Source: Bacteroidota bacterium
GTDB lineage: Bacteria; Bacteroidota; Bacteroidia; Flavobacteriales; Flavobacteriaceae
Assembly: GCA_027620655.1 (NCBI GenBank)
Contig: JAQCDS010000002.1
Location: 186,001-250,000, forward strand
Reading direction: 5' to 3'
DNA length: 64,000 nt
The notes below the pieces were generated by a model that had not been told where the DNA came from, did not search any database, and was given only the letters and a program-made list of their open reading frames with translations. Numbering within the stretch: the stretch's first letter is position 1; each line of letters starts with the position of its first letter. Of this stretch, positions 44,650-54,245 are shown in pieces. A program made the translations under genes and the position numbers.

Positions 44650-46704
44650 TTACCAAATTCGAACACGATCTTCTGGAGCAAGATACATGCCATCACCTTC
44701 TTTAATATCAAACGCTTCATAAAAAGCATCGATATTTTTGAGAGGCTGAGTTGCTCTATAAACTCCAGGAGAATGTGGATCTGTTTTAATTTGTGTGCGT
44801 AGTGCATCTTCTCTTGTAAGTGTACGCCAAACGGTTGCCCATGACATAAAGAACCGTTGCTCTGCGGTAAATCCATCAATAGGTTCAGGACGTCCATTTT
44901 CTTCAAAGAAAAGTTGTAATCCATCATATGCACCAAGGACACCACCAAGGTCTCCAATATTTTCGCCAAGCGTAAATTTACCATTGATAAACACATCATC
45001 CAACACTTCAATTTTACTGTATTGATCGGCTAATGCATTACCACGTTTTTCAAATTCTTTGAGGTCTTCTTCTGTCCACCAATTATTAACATTTCCGTCA
45101 CCATCAAAACGCGCTCCTGAATCGTCAAAAGCATGCGAAATTTCGTGTCCAATGACAGCGCCTATGCCTCCATAATTTACAGCCTCATCAGCCGTGTAGT
45201 TGTAGAACGGTGGTTGTAAAATAGCTGCTGGAAAGACTATTTCATTATTTAATGGGTTAAAATAAGCGTTCACCGTTTGTGGTGGCATTCCCCATTCTGT
45301 TTTGTCTACAGGCTGTCCAATTTCTGCAAGGTTCTTTTTTAGACCCCATTCAGAAACTGCAAGCATATTTTCTGCAAAACTATTACCCTCTTTAATATTG
45401 AGTTCTGAATAATCTTCCCACTCGTCTGGATAAGCAATTTTTACGGTAAATTTATCGAGTTTTTCGATAGCTTTTGCCTTTGTTTCTTTACCCATCCAAT
45501 CCAATTTTTCAATGCGCAATTGGAAAGCTTTAATGACATTTGCAATCATTTTCTCGGCTTTTGCTTTGGCTTCTGGCGGGAATTTTGCTTCAACATATAG
45601 TTTTCCAATGGCTTCTCCAACAGTTCCATTGACTGTTCCTAAAGCGCGTTCTTCAGCATCACGTTGAACTTTTGCACCACGAAGTGTTTTGCTATAAAAA
45701 TCCCAATTAGCCTTTTCAATTTCTGTGGTTAAATAACCCGCTGCATTGTCGAGAGTACTCCATGTCATTAATGTTTTTAAATCCTCTATTGGCGTTGAAG
45801 AAAGGAAAGTATTAAGTTCTGCCATATATTTTGGTTGCATGACCAAAACTTGCTCTGGAATTTCTGAAACACCCAGGTCTTTCATGAATTTGTTCCAATC
45901 AATTGCAGGTGTCATTGCGTTGAGTTCTTGAACACTTTTCGGATTATTGAAGTTTCTAATGTCTCTGCTTTGTACTTTATCCAAACGTGGTGTTGCCAAT
46001 TGTGTTTCTAAAGCCAACACTTTTTCGGCTGCTGCTTGTGCATCATCTTTGGAGTAGTTGACAAACTCAAACATACGGGCAACATGTGCTACATACTGTT
46101 GTCTGATTTCTTTGGTTTTATCATCTTGATCGACATAGTAGTCGCGTTGAAGTCCTAGTCCTCCAGGGTAAACCCAAGCTGTATTGGTGCTGCTATCATT
46201 TAAATCTGCATTGGCGCCAATTCCTGCAAAAGGCGCAGAAACGCCAACAGTGGAGGCATAAACAGTTTGTAAATCAGATAGGTTTTGTATTCCATTTATA
46301 GCCTTCAAAAGCGGTTGAATTGGAGTAATGCCCGCCTGATCTCTAGCTATTGTATCAAGTTCAGATTCAAACACTAGGAGTGCTTTTTTCTGATCGGTAC
46401 CATCGGCGTAAGTTCCCAGTTCTTTGGAAGTAGTAATAATGTCTAAAACATCTTTTCGAGTTGATTTTCTTAAAACACCAAAACCACCCCAGCGCGTTTC
46501 ATCGTCTGGAATCGTATTTGTTTTTACCCAGTTACCATTTACATAGTCGTAAAAGTTATCTTTAGGATCAACGTTAGTGTCCATGTTTTCTAGAATAATT
46601 CCGGGAATTTTTTCTAAGTTACTTGTGTTTTTCGCGTCATTTTTACAAGCAATGACACCAAAAAAACCAAGTAGCGCTACAAATATTTTTTGTTTGAAAT
46701 TCAT
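44650..46704 (-). CDS. M13 family metallopeptidase (neprilysin-like lipoprotein)
   Basis: 684-residue zinc endopeptidase. A lipoprotein signal ends GFFGVIAC (Cys near residue 20). The catalytic region has the zinc motif in VIGHEISHAFDDSGARFDGDG, with the third ligand Glu in TLGENIGDLGG downstream. NAYFNPLNNEIVFPAAILQPPF is the substrate-binding NAYY-like block, and the C-terminal YLAPEDRVRIW is typical. It probably degrades peptides at the cell envelope. Monocistronic. Confidence 0.94.
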   Translation of the reverse strand: MNFKQKIFVALLGFFGVIACKNDAKNTSNLEKIPGIILENMDTNVDPKDNFYDYVNGNWVKTNTIPDDETRWGGFGVLRKSTRKDVLDIITTSKELGTYADGTDQKKALLVFESELDTIARDQAGITPIQPLLKAINGIQNLSDLQTVYASTVGVSAPFAGIGANADLNDSSTNTAWVYPGGLGLQRDYYVDQDDKTKEIRQQYVAHVARMFEFVNYSKDDAQAAAEKVLALETQLATPRLDKVQSRDIRNFNNPKSVQELNAMTPAIDWNKFMKDLGVSEIPEQVLVMQPKYMAELNTFLSSTPIEDLKTLMTWSTLDNAAGYLTTEIEKANWDFYSKTLRGAKVQRDAEERALGTVNGTVGEAIGKLYVEAKFPPEAKAKAEKMIANVIKAFQLRIEKLDWMGKETKAKAIEKLDKFTVKIAYPDEWEDYSELNIKEGNSFAENMLAVSEWGLKKNLAEIGQPVDKTEWGMPPQTVNAYFNPLNNEIVFPAAILQPPFYNYTADEAVNYGGIGAVIGHEISHAFDDSGARFDGDGNVNNWWTEEDLKEFEKRGNALADQYSKIEVLDDVFINGKFTLGENIGDLGGVLGAYDGLQLFFEENGRPEPIDGFTAEQRFFMSWATVWRTLTREDALRTQIKTDPHSPGVYRATQPLKNIDAFYEAFDIKEGDGMYLAPEDRVRIW

Positions 46705-46820
46705 AAGATTTATTGATTTGTTTATGGATTAGTTATTATAATGATTTTCAAAAAACAAAAAATCCTACAGAAATACAAGAAAATTAACAAAAACAAATTT
46801 TTTTCAACTTACATATTGAG

Positions 46821-47354
46821 TTATTTGTCTATACCTTGTGTTGCTTTTTCGTGAGTTTTATTGATTTGACGCACAAGATTTTGATATGCATAAATAATGT
46901 TTTCTCGAGCTGTTTTTAAAAGCTCTTGTGTCCCATTGGAGTTTGAAATTTCGTTGTAGAGGTAAATTTCAGTTTCTAAAACTTTTAGTCGTGCCCAAAT
47001 GGTGTTGGTATTAAAAACTTTAGGAATATTAAGATCTAAGTCCTTGAAATAGGTGCTTATTCTTTTTTCGTTTTCTTGAAAACTGTTGGCATTATTTTGC
47101 TCTAGTTTTACAATTTCTTTTTGAAGAATAAAAAAGGAGGTCCATTGATCCAATTCAACCAAGGCGGCATCATCAATGTCTAGGGTGAAATTGGTGTTTG
47201 TATTTGTTTTTAATTTGCTAAGAGGAGATTTTTCAGAACGAGTAGTTTCAATTTTTGATTCAACATTTTGTTCAGACCTACACCCCAAGAAGAGCGTCAA
47301 TGACAACCAACCGATCGTAAAAAAAATGTTACATTTGATATGTTTTAAAGACAT
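46821..47354 (-). CDS. Predicted lipoprotein of unknown function
   Basis: 177-residue protein. A hydrophobic leader ends in the lipobox TLFLGC (Cys near residue 25). The mature part is largely helical and rich in Lys, Glu and Asn (KEIVKLEQNNANSFQENEKR), possibly a coiled coil. I do not recognise a family. It lies between the M13 peptidase and the divergent SDR gene. Confidence 0.6.
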   Translation of the reverse strand: MSLKHIKCNIFFTIGWLSLTLFLGCRSEQNVESKIETTRSEKSPLSKLKTNTNTNFTLDIDDAALVELDQWTSFFILQKEIVKLEQNNANSFQENEKRISTYFKDLDLNIPKVFNTNTIWARLKVLETEIYLYNEISNSNGTQELLKTARENIIYAYQNLVRQINKTHEKATQGIDK

Positions 47355-47464
47355 ATTTGTTCAAAAAATTGTTTCAAACAAAGATGATAATAAATTAGAT
47401 ATTTTGCTAAGATTTTTAAGATTAATAAAATTTAAAACCTCCAAATTTAATCAACATACAAACA

Positions 47465-48406
47465 ATGAAAAATCAATCTAAACATCTTATCATAGGTGCT
47501 TCTGGTCAGATTGGATCTGTTCTTACAACTTCGCTACGTCACCTCCATGGCGCTTCTGCAGTTGTGGCCAGTGATATCAAAAAACCGAGTCAAGAATTAC
47601 TTGCACAAGGCCCTTTTGAGCCCATTGATGCCACCGATTATGATCAAATTTTTTCAATTGTCAAAAGACATAATATAGACACTGTTTACTTAATGGCAGC
47701 AATGCTAAGTGCCAATGCCGAAAAACGACCAGAAAAAGCATGGGACCTAAATATGACTTCTTTGTTTCATGTTTTGAATTTAGCAAAATTAGGGCACATA
47801 AAACAGGTGTTTTGGCCTTCAAGTATTGCGGTTTTTGGACCTTCAACTCCAAAAGTTAATGTTCCACAACATACAATTATGGAGCCTTCTACAGTGTATG
47901 GGATATCAAAACTTGCGGGTGAACGTTGGTGCGATTATTATCATAAAACATATAATGTTGATGTTCGTAGTTTGCGTTTCCCTGGATTGATTAGTTGGCA
48001 GTCCATGCCAGGAGGTGGTACAACAGATTATGCGGTCGATATTTTTCATAAGGCAATAGCCAATGCATCTTATGAATGTTTTTTATCAGAAGATACAGCG
48101 TTACCAATGATGTATATGGACGATGCTATTCGAGCGATATTAGAATTGATGAATGCAAAAATTGATAATATAAAAATAAGATCTTCTTATAATTTATCGG
48201 CAATGAGTTTTACTCCTAAAGCATTGTATGAATCAATTGTAAAATATCATCCGAGTTTTAAAATAAAATACAGGCCAGATTTTCGTCAGGCTATTGCCGA
48301 TAGTTGGCCCAATAGTATTGATGACTCTTTTGCACAAAAGGATTGGGGTTGGTCACCAAAATTTGATTTAGATGCTTTGGTAAAAGATATGTTTAAACAC
48401 CTTTAA
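47465..48406 (+). CDS. NAD-dependent epimerase/dehydratase family, likely L-threonine 3-dehydrogenase
   Basis: 313-residue extended SDR enzyme. The Rossmann nucleotide motif is HLIIGASGQIGSVLTTSLR, and the catalytic set is Ser in FWPSSIAVFG and YGISKLAGER (YxxxK). PGLISWQSMPGGGTTDYAVD resembles the SDR-type L-threonine dehydrogenases described in Flavobacterium, which oxidise threonine to 2-amino-3-ketobutyrate. I call the substrate from this resemblance. No kbl partner gene is adjacent. A sugar epimerase is the alternative. Confidence 0.8.
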   Translation: MKNQSKHLIIGASGQIGSVLTTSLRHLHGASAVVASDIKKPSQELLAQGPFEPIDATDYDQIFSIVKRHNIDTVYLMAAMLSANAEKRPEKAWDLNMTSLFHVLNLAKLGHIKQVFWPSSIAVFGPSTPKVNVPQHTIMEPSTVYGISKLAGERWCDYYHKTYNVDVRSLRFPGLISWQSMPGGGTTDYAVDIFHKAIANASYECFLSEDTALPMMYMDDAIRAILELMNAKIDNIKIRSSYNLSAMSFTPKALYESIVKYHPSFKIKYRPDFRQAIADSWPNSIDDSFAQKDWGWSPKFDLDALVKDMFKHL

Positions 48407-48412
48407 AAGCAT

Positions 48413-48444
48413 AAAAAAACCCACTCAATTGAGTAGGTTTTTTG
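48413..48444. terminator. Terminator between the SDR gene and tRNA-Phe
   Basis: The hairpin AAAAAACCCACTC/GAGTAGGTTTTTT, with one C-A mismatch and an AATT loop, serves both the plus-strand SDR gene and the minus-strand tRNA. Confidence 0.75.
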
Positions 48445-48517
<73 letters not shown>

Positions 48518-48533
48518 CCGCTATTAGCGAATG

Positions 48534-48562
48534 CAAATATAATGCAATTTTAATATTCCCAA
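48534..48562 (-). promoter_or_regulatory. Promoter of tRNA-Phe
   Basis: On the minus strand TTG (48562-48560), an 18-nt spacer and TATATTTG (48541-48534), ending 16 bp before the tRNA 5' end. It is a strong -33/-7 match and close to the tRNA-Asp promoter. Confidence 0.7.
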
Positions 48563-48612
48563 AGTAAATTTTTAAAAAAATGGTTTTGTAAATTTACACT
48601 CTAAAACTGGAG

Positions 48613-49344
48613 ATGAATCTTATAATTGATATTGGAAATACGAATACCAAACTCGCTGTTTTTGAGCAAAATAAGCTTCTTGAAACAAGGCGTTGTAGTG
48701 TAGAAAAATTGCCAGCTGAGGTGGGTAAAATTTGTATACAATTCTCAAAAATAGAGCAGTTATTGGTTTCAGCCGTAATTGAGTTTTCCCACAGACTTTT
48801 TTCTGAATTATCGCAGTATGGCAAGGTTTGTATTCTAAATCACAAACTCAAAATGCCTTTTAAGAATTTATATACAACACCAGAAACTTTAGGATTGGAT
48901 CGTTTGGCTCTTGCAGCAGCAGCAACTCAGCAGTATCCAAACACTAATACTCTAATTATAGATGCAGGAACATGTATAACTTATGATTTTGTAGATGCTA
49001 ATGCTCATTATTTGGGTGGTGCAATTTCACCAGGTTTACAAATGCGCTACAATGCGCTTCACAATCAAACTGCTCAACTCCCTTTACTACAGCCATCAGA
49101 TTTAAACTCATATATTGGATCAACCACAAACACCTCTATTCATAGTGGAGTTGTCCATGGAATTGTACAAGAAATACAAGGCGTTATTTCAACCTATTCA
49201 TCAGATTATTTGGATTTAACAGTTATTTTAACAGGTGGAGATGCTAATTTCTTGCGTAAACAATTTAAAATTAGCATATTTGCGAACTCAAATTTTCTTT
49301 TAGAAGGACTTAATTTTTTACTAGACTATAACACAAACTCATGA
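48613..49344 (+). CDS. coaX: Type III pantothenate kinase
   Basis: 243-residue CoaX kinase that phosphorylates pantothenate, the first step of CoA synthesis. The ASKHA-fold phosphate motif is LIIDIGNTNTKLAVFE, and IIDAGTCITYDFVDA with GGAISPGLQMRYNAL are family signatures. The length is normal (~245). It begins a forward run of genes; its last 4 bp overlap the start of an outer-membrane-type protein. Confidence 0.94.
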   Translation: MNLIIDIGNTNTKLAVFEQNKLLETRRCSVEKLPAEVGKICIQFSKIEQLLVSAVIEFSHRLFSELSQYGKVCILNHKLKMPFKNLYTTPETLGLDRLALAAAATQQYPNTNTLIIDAGTCITYDFVDANAHYLGGAISPGLQMRYNALHNQTAQLPLLQPSDLNSYIGSTTNTSIHSGVVHGIVQEIQGVISTYSSDYLDLTVILTGGDANFLRKQFKISIFANSNFLLEGLNFLLDYNTNS

Positions 49345-50645
49345 TAAAAAAGTTTATAATTTGTACAATCGTTGTGTTTTCAACTTTTACTCAAGCACAA
49401 CAAGGTACTAGCTCTCCCTACTCATTTTATGGAATTGGAAGCCTAAAATTTAAAGGTACTGTAGAGAATCAAGCCATGGGTGGAATCAGTGTCTACACAG
49501 ACAGTATTCACATCAATCTAAGAAATCCAGCATCTTATGCAGGTAAAAATTTATCTCTCTACAACAACGAAGCGCGCCCTGTAAAATATGCTATTGGGAC
49601 AGGCTTTTCTTCTATAAATCTCAAAACATCCACAGCAGAAGACAAAGCTGATGATTTCTCAGTAGACTATTTAGCCCTTGTGATGCCTACTGGAAAATTT
49701 GGAATTGGGTTTGGACTTGTTCCTTATTCTTCTGTAGGGTATAAACTTCAGTCTAGAAATGAAGAAGGTTTTTTTCAGTACCGTTACCGTGGAGAAGGCG
49801 GCATCAATAAAGTGTTTTTGGGGACGGGTTATCAATTGACTAATAATTTAAAAATTGGGTTAGATGCTCAATATAATTTTGGAAGTATCACCAATACAAC
49901 AATTGCCTTTGGGTATAATAATGATGGTGAATTACTACAATTTCAAAGCCGTGAGGTAAAACGCTCAGATTTAAGTGGGTTTACATTTAATTTTGGGTTG
50001 GCATTCGCCAAAAAGATTTCTCAAAATTTGGAAATCATGGCAACAGCTACTCACACGCCTCAAGCAGATTTAAAATCCGAAAATAAAAGTCAAATCGCAA
50101 CTATAACAATTGATTCTCAAGGTAAAGAATATGTTATTACTTCCTCAGAAGTTGATTTGGCAGCTTTAGGCCTTTTTGAAACAAATTTATTATTACCATC
50201 AAAAACAAGTTTTGGTTTTGGTATTGGTCGCCCTAGAAAATGGTTTGCAGGTATTGACTACACATTTTTAACAACCTCCGATTTTTCCAATCGATATGTT
50301 TCTATTGATAATGCCACTTTTGAAGACGCCTCAACACTATCAATTGGAGGATTTTTTATTCCAAAATACGATTCTTTTGGAAGTTACTGGAAACGCATAG
50401 TCTACAGAGCAGGATTGCGTCTAGAACAAACAGGATTGGTGGTCAATAATGAGTCAATAAACGAATTTGGCATATCTTTTGGAGTAGGTGTACCAGTCGG
50501 GCGTTTATTTTCTAATGCCAATGTTGCATTTGAAATTGGTCAGCGTGGTATCACAGCCTCAAACTTGGTGCAAGAAAACTTTTTTAATGTTAACATAAGT
50601 TTATCGCTTAACGACCGATGGTTTGAAAAAAGAAAATTTAATTAA
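49341..50645 (+). CDS. Predicted outer-membrane beta-barrel protein
   Basis: 434-residue exported protein with a signal peptide (residues 1-~19, ending TQAQ). The N-terminal SSPYSFYGIGSLKFKGTVEN and AMGGISVYTDSIHINLRNPA resemble FadL/PorV-like barrel proteins of Bacteroidota. The remainder consists of alternating beta strands (GKFGIGFGLVPYSSVGYKLQ, NLKIGLDAQYNFGS). It often occurs between coaX and lptC in flavobacteria, which hints at an envelope role. Transport substrate unknown. ATGA overlap with coaX. Confidence 0.78.
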   Translation: MIKKFIICTIVVFSTFTQAQQGTSSPYSFYGIGSLKFKGTVENQAMGGISVYTDSIHINLRNPASYAGKNLSLYNNEARPVKYAIGTGFSSINLKTSTAEDKADDFSVDYLALVMPTGKFGIGFGLVPYSSVGYKLQSRNEEGFFQYRYRGEGGINKVFLGTGYQLTNNLKIGLDAQYNFGSITNTTIAFGYNNDGELLQFQSREVKRSDLSGFTFNFGLAFAKKISQNLEIMATATHTPQADLKSENKSQIATITIDSQGKEYVITSSEVDLAALGLFETNLLLPSKTSFGFGIGRPRKWFAGIDYTFLTTSDFSNRYVSIDNATFEDASTLSIGGFFIPKYDSFGSYWKRIVYRAGLRLEQTGLVVNNESINEFGISFGVGVPVGRLFSNANVAFEIGQRGITASNLVQENFFNVNISLSLNDRWFEKRKFN

Positions 50646-50678
50646 TTACAAACATTTATGTTTAAAATAGAATCTCAA

Positions 50679-52058
50679 ATGAAATCTAAATTAACAATCT
50701 TTATTGCGTTCATAGCATTGAGTATTTCCAATGTTTTTGCTCAAAATGAGCAAGACCTACAGTCGCTATCTATTTTTAGTGAATATGTTAAATCCAAAAA
50801 CTATGAGGCAGCCTACTTACCTTGGATGGAACTCCGAAACAGAAATCCTAAATTCAATAAAGCAATTTTTGTCTATGGTGAACGTATACTAAATCACAAA
50901 ATAAAAACAACAACAGGCGCAGAACAAGTGACTTTTATCAATGATATGATTAAGCTATGGAAAGAGCGTGCAGATTTTTTTCCTGCTGTTACTCCAAAAG
51001 GAACATACCTAGCCAAAGCGTGTCAATTGCAATACGATAACAGAAAAGAACTTGGTCTAACAAAAGAACAATTGTATACCTTGTTTGGTGAAGCTTATAC
51101 TGCTGATCCTAAAACCTTTACAAATCCCAAAAGTTTATACACCTATTTTTCTTTGGTTGTCGACATGTATGATGCGGGGAATATTCCAGCGCAGGATTTA
51201 TTTAATATGTATGATGAAATTACTGAAAAAGTAGAAAACGAAGTTAAAAATTATACCAACAAGCGTAATGCCTTTTTGAATGAAGATGGTGAGCCAAAAG
51301 AGCTTTCAAGGATAGAGACTTCGAAGCTTAAATCCTATAACAGCTATTTAGATGCTTATGAAAAAATTTCATCAAGTATAGATACAAAATTAGGGACTCG
51401 TGCCAATTGTGAAAACCTAATTCCATTATACACAAGAGATTTTGAAGTCTTTAAAAATGATGGTCTATGGTTGCAACGTGCAATGAATAGAATGTATGCC
51501 AAAGAATGTAATGATGACCCATTATTTGTAAAAATAGTAGAGCAAAAAAATATACTAGAGCCAAACGCAGACACTGCATTTTATCTTGGAATTTTAAAAG
51601 AAAAAGCAGGTCAAGCATCTGAAGCTTTAAACTATTATAATCAAGCTGTAGAGCTTGAAACAGATAACTTTGCGAAGTCTAAAATTTTATTCAAAATTGC
51701 TACAAATTTTAAGAACAAAGGGCAATATGGCCAAGCGAGAAGTTATTACATGAAATCACTAAAATTCAATCCGAGTTTAGGAAAAGCATATTTGGCTATT
51801 TCAGCAATGTATGCAAAGAGTGCCAACAATTGTGGTACCGACAATTTCTCGAAACGTGCAGTATATTGGTTGGCTGCAAACGAAGCTGCTAAAGCTGGTC
51901 GTGTAGATCCAAACATGAGCAAAAATGCGGCAAAATCTATTGCTAATTATAAGGCAAAAGCACCACAAAAGAGTGAAATATTTTCTTCTGGGCGTGCAGG
52001 ACAAACCATCAGTATTGGATGCTGGATTCAGCGCAGTGTTACGGTACCAAACCTTTAA
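50679..52058 (+). CDS. Exported TPR-repeat protein
   Basis: 459-residue periplasmic protein. The ATG at 50679 places a compact signal peptide at the start (MKSKLTIFIAF ... NVFAQ); an in-frame ATG 7 codons earlier (50658) is also possible. The C-terminal half carries TPR motifs (ADTAFYLGILKEKAGQASEA, SKILFKIATNFKNKGQYGQA, NPSLGKAYLAISAMYAKS). The stop overlaps the lptC start (TAATG). It is probably part of an envelope assembly group, but its partner is unknown. Confidence 0.8.
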   Translation: MKSKLTIFIAFIALSISNVFAQNEQDLQSLSIFSEYVKSKNYEAAYLPWMELRNRNPKFNKAIFVYGERILNHKIKTTTGAEQVTFINDMIKLWKERADFFPAVTPKGTYLAKACQLQYDNRKELGLTKEQLYTLFGEAYTADPKTFTNPKSLYTYFSLVVDMYDAGNIPAQDLFNMYDEITEKVENEVKNYTNKRNAFLNEDGEPKELSRIETSKLKSYNSYLDAYEKISSSIDTKLGTRANCENLIPLYTRDFEVFKNDGLWLQRAMNRMYAKECNDDPLFVKIVEQKNILEPNADTAFYLGILKEKAGQASEALNYYNQAVELETDNFAKSKILFKIATNFKNKGQYGQARSYYMKSLKFNPSLGKAYLAISAMYAKSANNCGTDNFSKRAVYWLAANEAAKAGRVDPNMSKNAAKSIANYKAKAPQKSEIFSSGRAGQTISIGCWIQRSVTVPNL

Positions 52059-52612
52059 TGAAAATTATAAAAAAAAACATAACAAAAAGCATCGTTATCC
52101 TAGTTTTGGGAGCGGTGCTTTTTTCTTGCAACAAACGCCTAGATAAACTTCAGCAGAGTTCTAAGTTGTCTTATTTGCCAGTTTCTGTTGCTGAAAATAT
52201 CAATACAAAACACACCGATTCTGGACGATTGACTTCAAATTTGGTCAGTTCGAAAATGATCAATTATTCCAATCGGTCTTTTCCCTATTATCAATTTCCA
52301 GAAGGTATAGACCTTACCATTTTTGATGAACAAAATCGAAAAAGTTTGGTTGTTGCCAAAAGCGCTGTAGTATACAATAATACGGATTTGATTGACTTAA
52401 GAGGAGATGTAGTACTTACTACTTCTTCAAATGATACTTTGTTTACAGATCAACTGTATTATGATCAAAAAAAAGAATGGCTTTTTACAGATTTTCCCGT
52501 TAAATTTCGAACCAAGGATTATTTGACCAATGGCAATGGTTTTGATGCTAATCAAGATTTTACAAATGCTCAAGTCTTGGAAGTTACTGGCCGCATCTAC
52601 ATTGAAGAATAA
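52058..52612 (+). CDS. lptC: LPS export protein LptC
   Basis: 184-residue protein of the LptC family, the periplasmic, inner-membrane-anchored link of the lipopolysaccharide bridge. A hydrophobic leader with lipobox-like VLFSC (Cys near residue 25) replaces the usual single helix anchor, as common in Bacteroidota. The OstA-like beta jellyroll is seen in LTIFDEQNRKSLVVAKSAVV and LIDLRGDVVLTTSSNDTLFTDQLYYD. The start at 52058 overlaps the previous stop by 1 bp. Confidence 0.87.
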   Translation: MKIIKKNITKSIVILVLGAVLFSCNKRLDKLQQSSKLSYLPVSVAENINTKHTDSGRLTSNLVSSKMINYSNRSFPYYQFPEGIDLTIFDEQNRKSLVVAKSAVVYNNTDLIDLRGDVVLTTSSNDTLFTDQLYYDQKKEWLFTDFPVKFRTKDYLTNGNGFDANQDFTNAQVLEVTGRIYIEE

Positions 52613-52657
52613 TATGTATCTTTACATTGAATTTAATTTTTAAGTTTCAATTATCAG

Positions 52658-52849
52658 ATGAAATTTCTATCCTATTTCAAATACTTTTACCTCATTTTTG
52701 CGGCCTTGTTTGCCTACGACGCATTTTCTAATTGGAATTCAAACAGAAATGGTGCTTACCTGTCTTTGTTTTTTGTGGCTTTTGCCATATTTATCTATTT
52801 TTTTAGAAACAAATATCAAAAGCGCTTTAAAGACAGAGGAAAGCTATAA
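52658..52849 (+). CDS. Small two-helix membrane protein
   Basis: 63-residue protein with two hydrophobic segments (about residues 8-23 and 33-49) joined by NWNSNRNGAYLS and ending in a basic tail (RNKYQKRFKDRGKL). No family is recognised. It lies between lptC and the CBS-domain gene with a 2-bp gap to the latter, so it is very likely real and co-transcribed. Confidence 0.75.
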   Translation: MKFLSYFKYFYLIFAALFAYDAFSNWNSNRNGAYLSLFFVAFAIFIYFFRNKYQKRFKDRGKL

Positions 52850-52851
52850 TC

Positions 52852-54141
52852 ATGTCCTCAGAAACCCTAATCATTGTTTTAAGTTTATTGTTTTCGGCAT
52901 TTTTTTCTGGAATGGAAATCGCTTTTGTGTCTTCCAATAAAATTCATATTGAAATTGAAAAAAAGCAAAGTGGATTTTTATCTCATTTATTAAAAAAAAT
53001 TACCGCAAAACCTTCAAAATTTATTGCTACAATGCTTATTGGAAACAACATTGCGCTTGTGGTTTATGGTCTATATATGGGTGATGTTTTGGTCGATTGG
53101 TTTGCACAATATCTAACGACAGATTCAACCTTGTTCTATTATTTATTCAATGAATTGAGTTTACTCACACAAACCATAATATCTACATTAGTAATCCTTG
53201 TTACAGCAGAATTTTTACCAAAAGTTTTTTTTCAAATTTATGCGAATTCATTGCTAAAATTGTTGGCACTACCGGCCTATATTTTCTACCTTTTATTCTC
53301 ATTTTTTTCAAGTTTTGTCATTTGGATTTCTGATTTTGTATTGAAAACATTTTTCAAAACAAAAGGTGATGAAGTGCAATTGGCCTTTACAAAAGTTGAA
53401 TTAGGGAACTATATTAGCGAACAAATGGAATCGGTAGAAGCCGATGATGAGGTTGATAGTGAAATTATTATTTTCCAAAATGCCTTAGAATTTTCAGAGG
53501 TCAAAGCTCGAGAAGCTATGATACCCCGTACAGAGTTGACTGCTATAGAAATTCACGATTCCATTAAAAATTTAAGTACATTATTTACACAAACTGGGCA
53601 TTCTAAAATTGTGGTCTTTAAAAACTCAATTGATGATATTTTGGGATATGTCCATGCCTTTGATTTATTCAAAAATCCAAAATCCATCAAATCCATGTTG
53701 ATGCCTGTGGAATTTGTTCCTGAAACCATGTTAGCCAAAGATATTCTTAATGTATTAACCAAAAAACGGAAAAGTTTGGCTGTTGTATTAGACGAATATG
53801 GAGGAACTTCGGGAATATTGACAGTAGAAGATATTGTAGAGGAATTGTTTGGTGAAATTGAGGACGAACACGATTCTGTTGCACTTATTGAAGAACAATT
53901 GGATGAGTGTTCTTTTTTATTTTCGGCTCGACTAGAAGTTGATTATCTGAATGAAACCTATAAATTGCAATTACCAGAACACGAAAATTATGAAACTTTG
54001 GGAGGTCTAATTGTTCATTTCACACAAGAAATTCCAGAGCAAAATCAGAAGATTAATATTGAAAATTTTCAATTTACAATTCAAGAAGTTTCCAATACAA
54101 AAATTGAATTAATTGCACTCAAAGTAGAGGTTGAAGATTAA
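52852..54141 (+). CDS. CNNM/CorC-type hemolysin family membrane protein (CBS domains)
   Basis: 429-residue inner-membrane protein. The N-terminal DUF21/CNNM domain (SLLFSAFFSGMEIAFVSSNK, about four helices to residue ~165) is followed by two CBS domains (AMIPRTELTAIEIHDS ... VVLDEYGGTSGILTVEDIVEEL) and a C-terminal CorC/HlyC transporter-associated domain (LPEHENYETLGGLIVH). The family is linked to Mg2+ or Co2+ transport; GldE of gliding motility is a distant relative, but the GldD neighbour is absent. No haemolytic role is implied. Confidence 0.9.
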   Translation: MSSETLIIVLSLLFSAFFSGMEIAFVSSNKIHIEIEKKQSGFLSHLLKKITAKPSKFIATMLIGNNIALVVYGLYMGDVLVDWFAQYLTTDSTLFYYLFNELSLLTQTIISTLVILVTAEFLPKVFFQIYANSLLKLLALPAYIFYLLFSFFSSFVIWISDFVLKTFFKTKGDEVQLAFTKVELGNYISEQMESVEADDEVDSEIIIFQNALEFSEVKAREAMIPRTELTAIEIHDSIKNLSTLFTQTGHSKIVVFKNSIDDILGYVHAFDLFKNPKSIKSMLMPVEFVPETMLAKDILNVLTKKRKSLAVVLDEYGGTSGILTVEDIVEELFGEIEDEHDSVALIEEQLDECSFLFSARLEVDYLNETYKLQLPEHENYETLGGLIVHFTQEIPEQNQKINIENFQFTIQEVSNTKIELIALKVEVED

Positions 54142-54245
54142 CTTTAAACCCCTGCAAACAATAAAACCCAATTCCCTTTTATTATTTCAAATTAAATTGG
54201 TATTTTCGTCCACCATATTTTACAAAATCTAAGAATAAAAATACC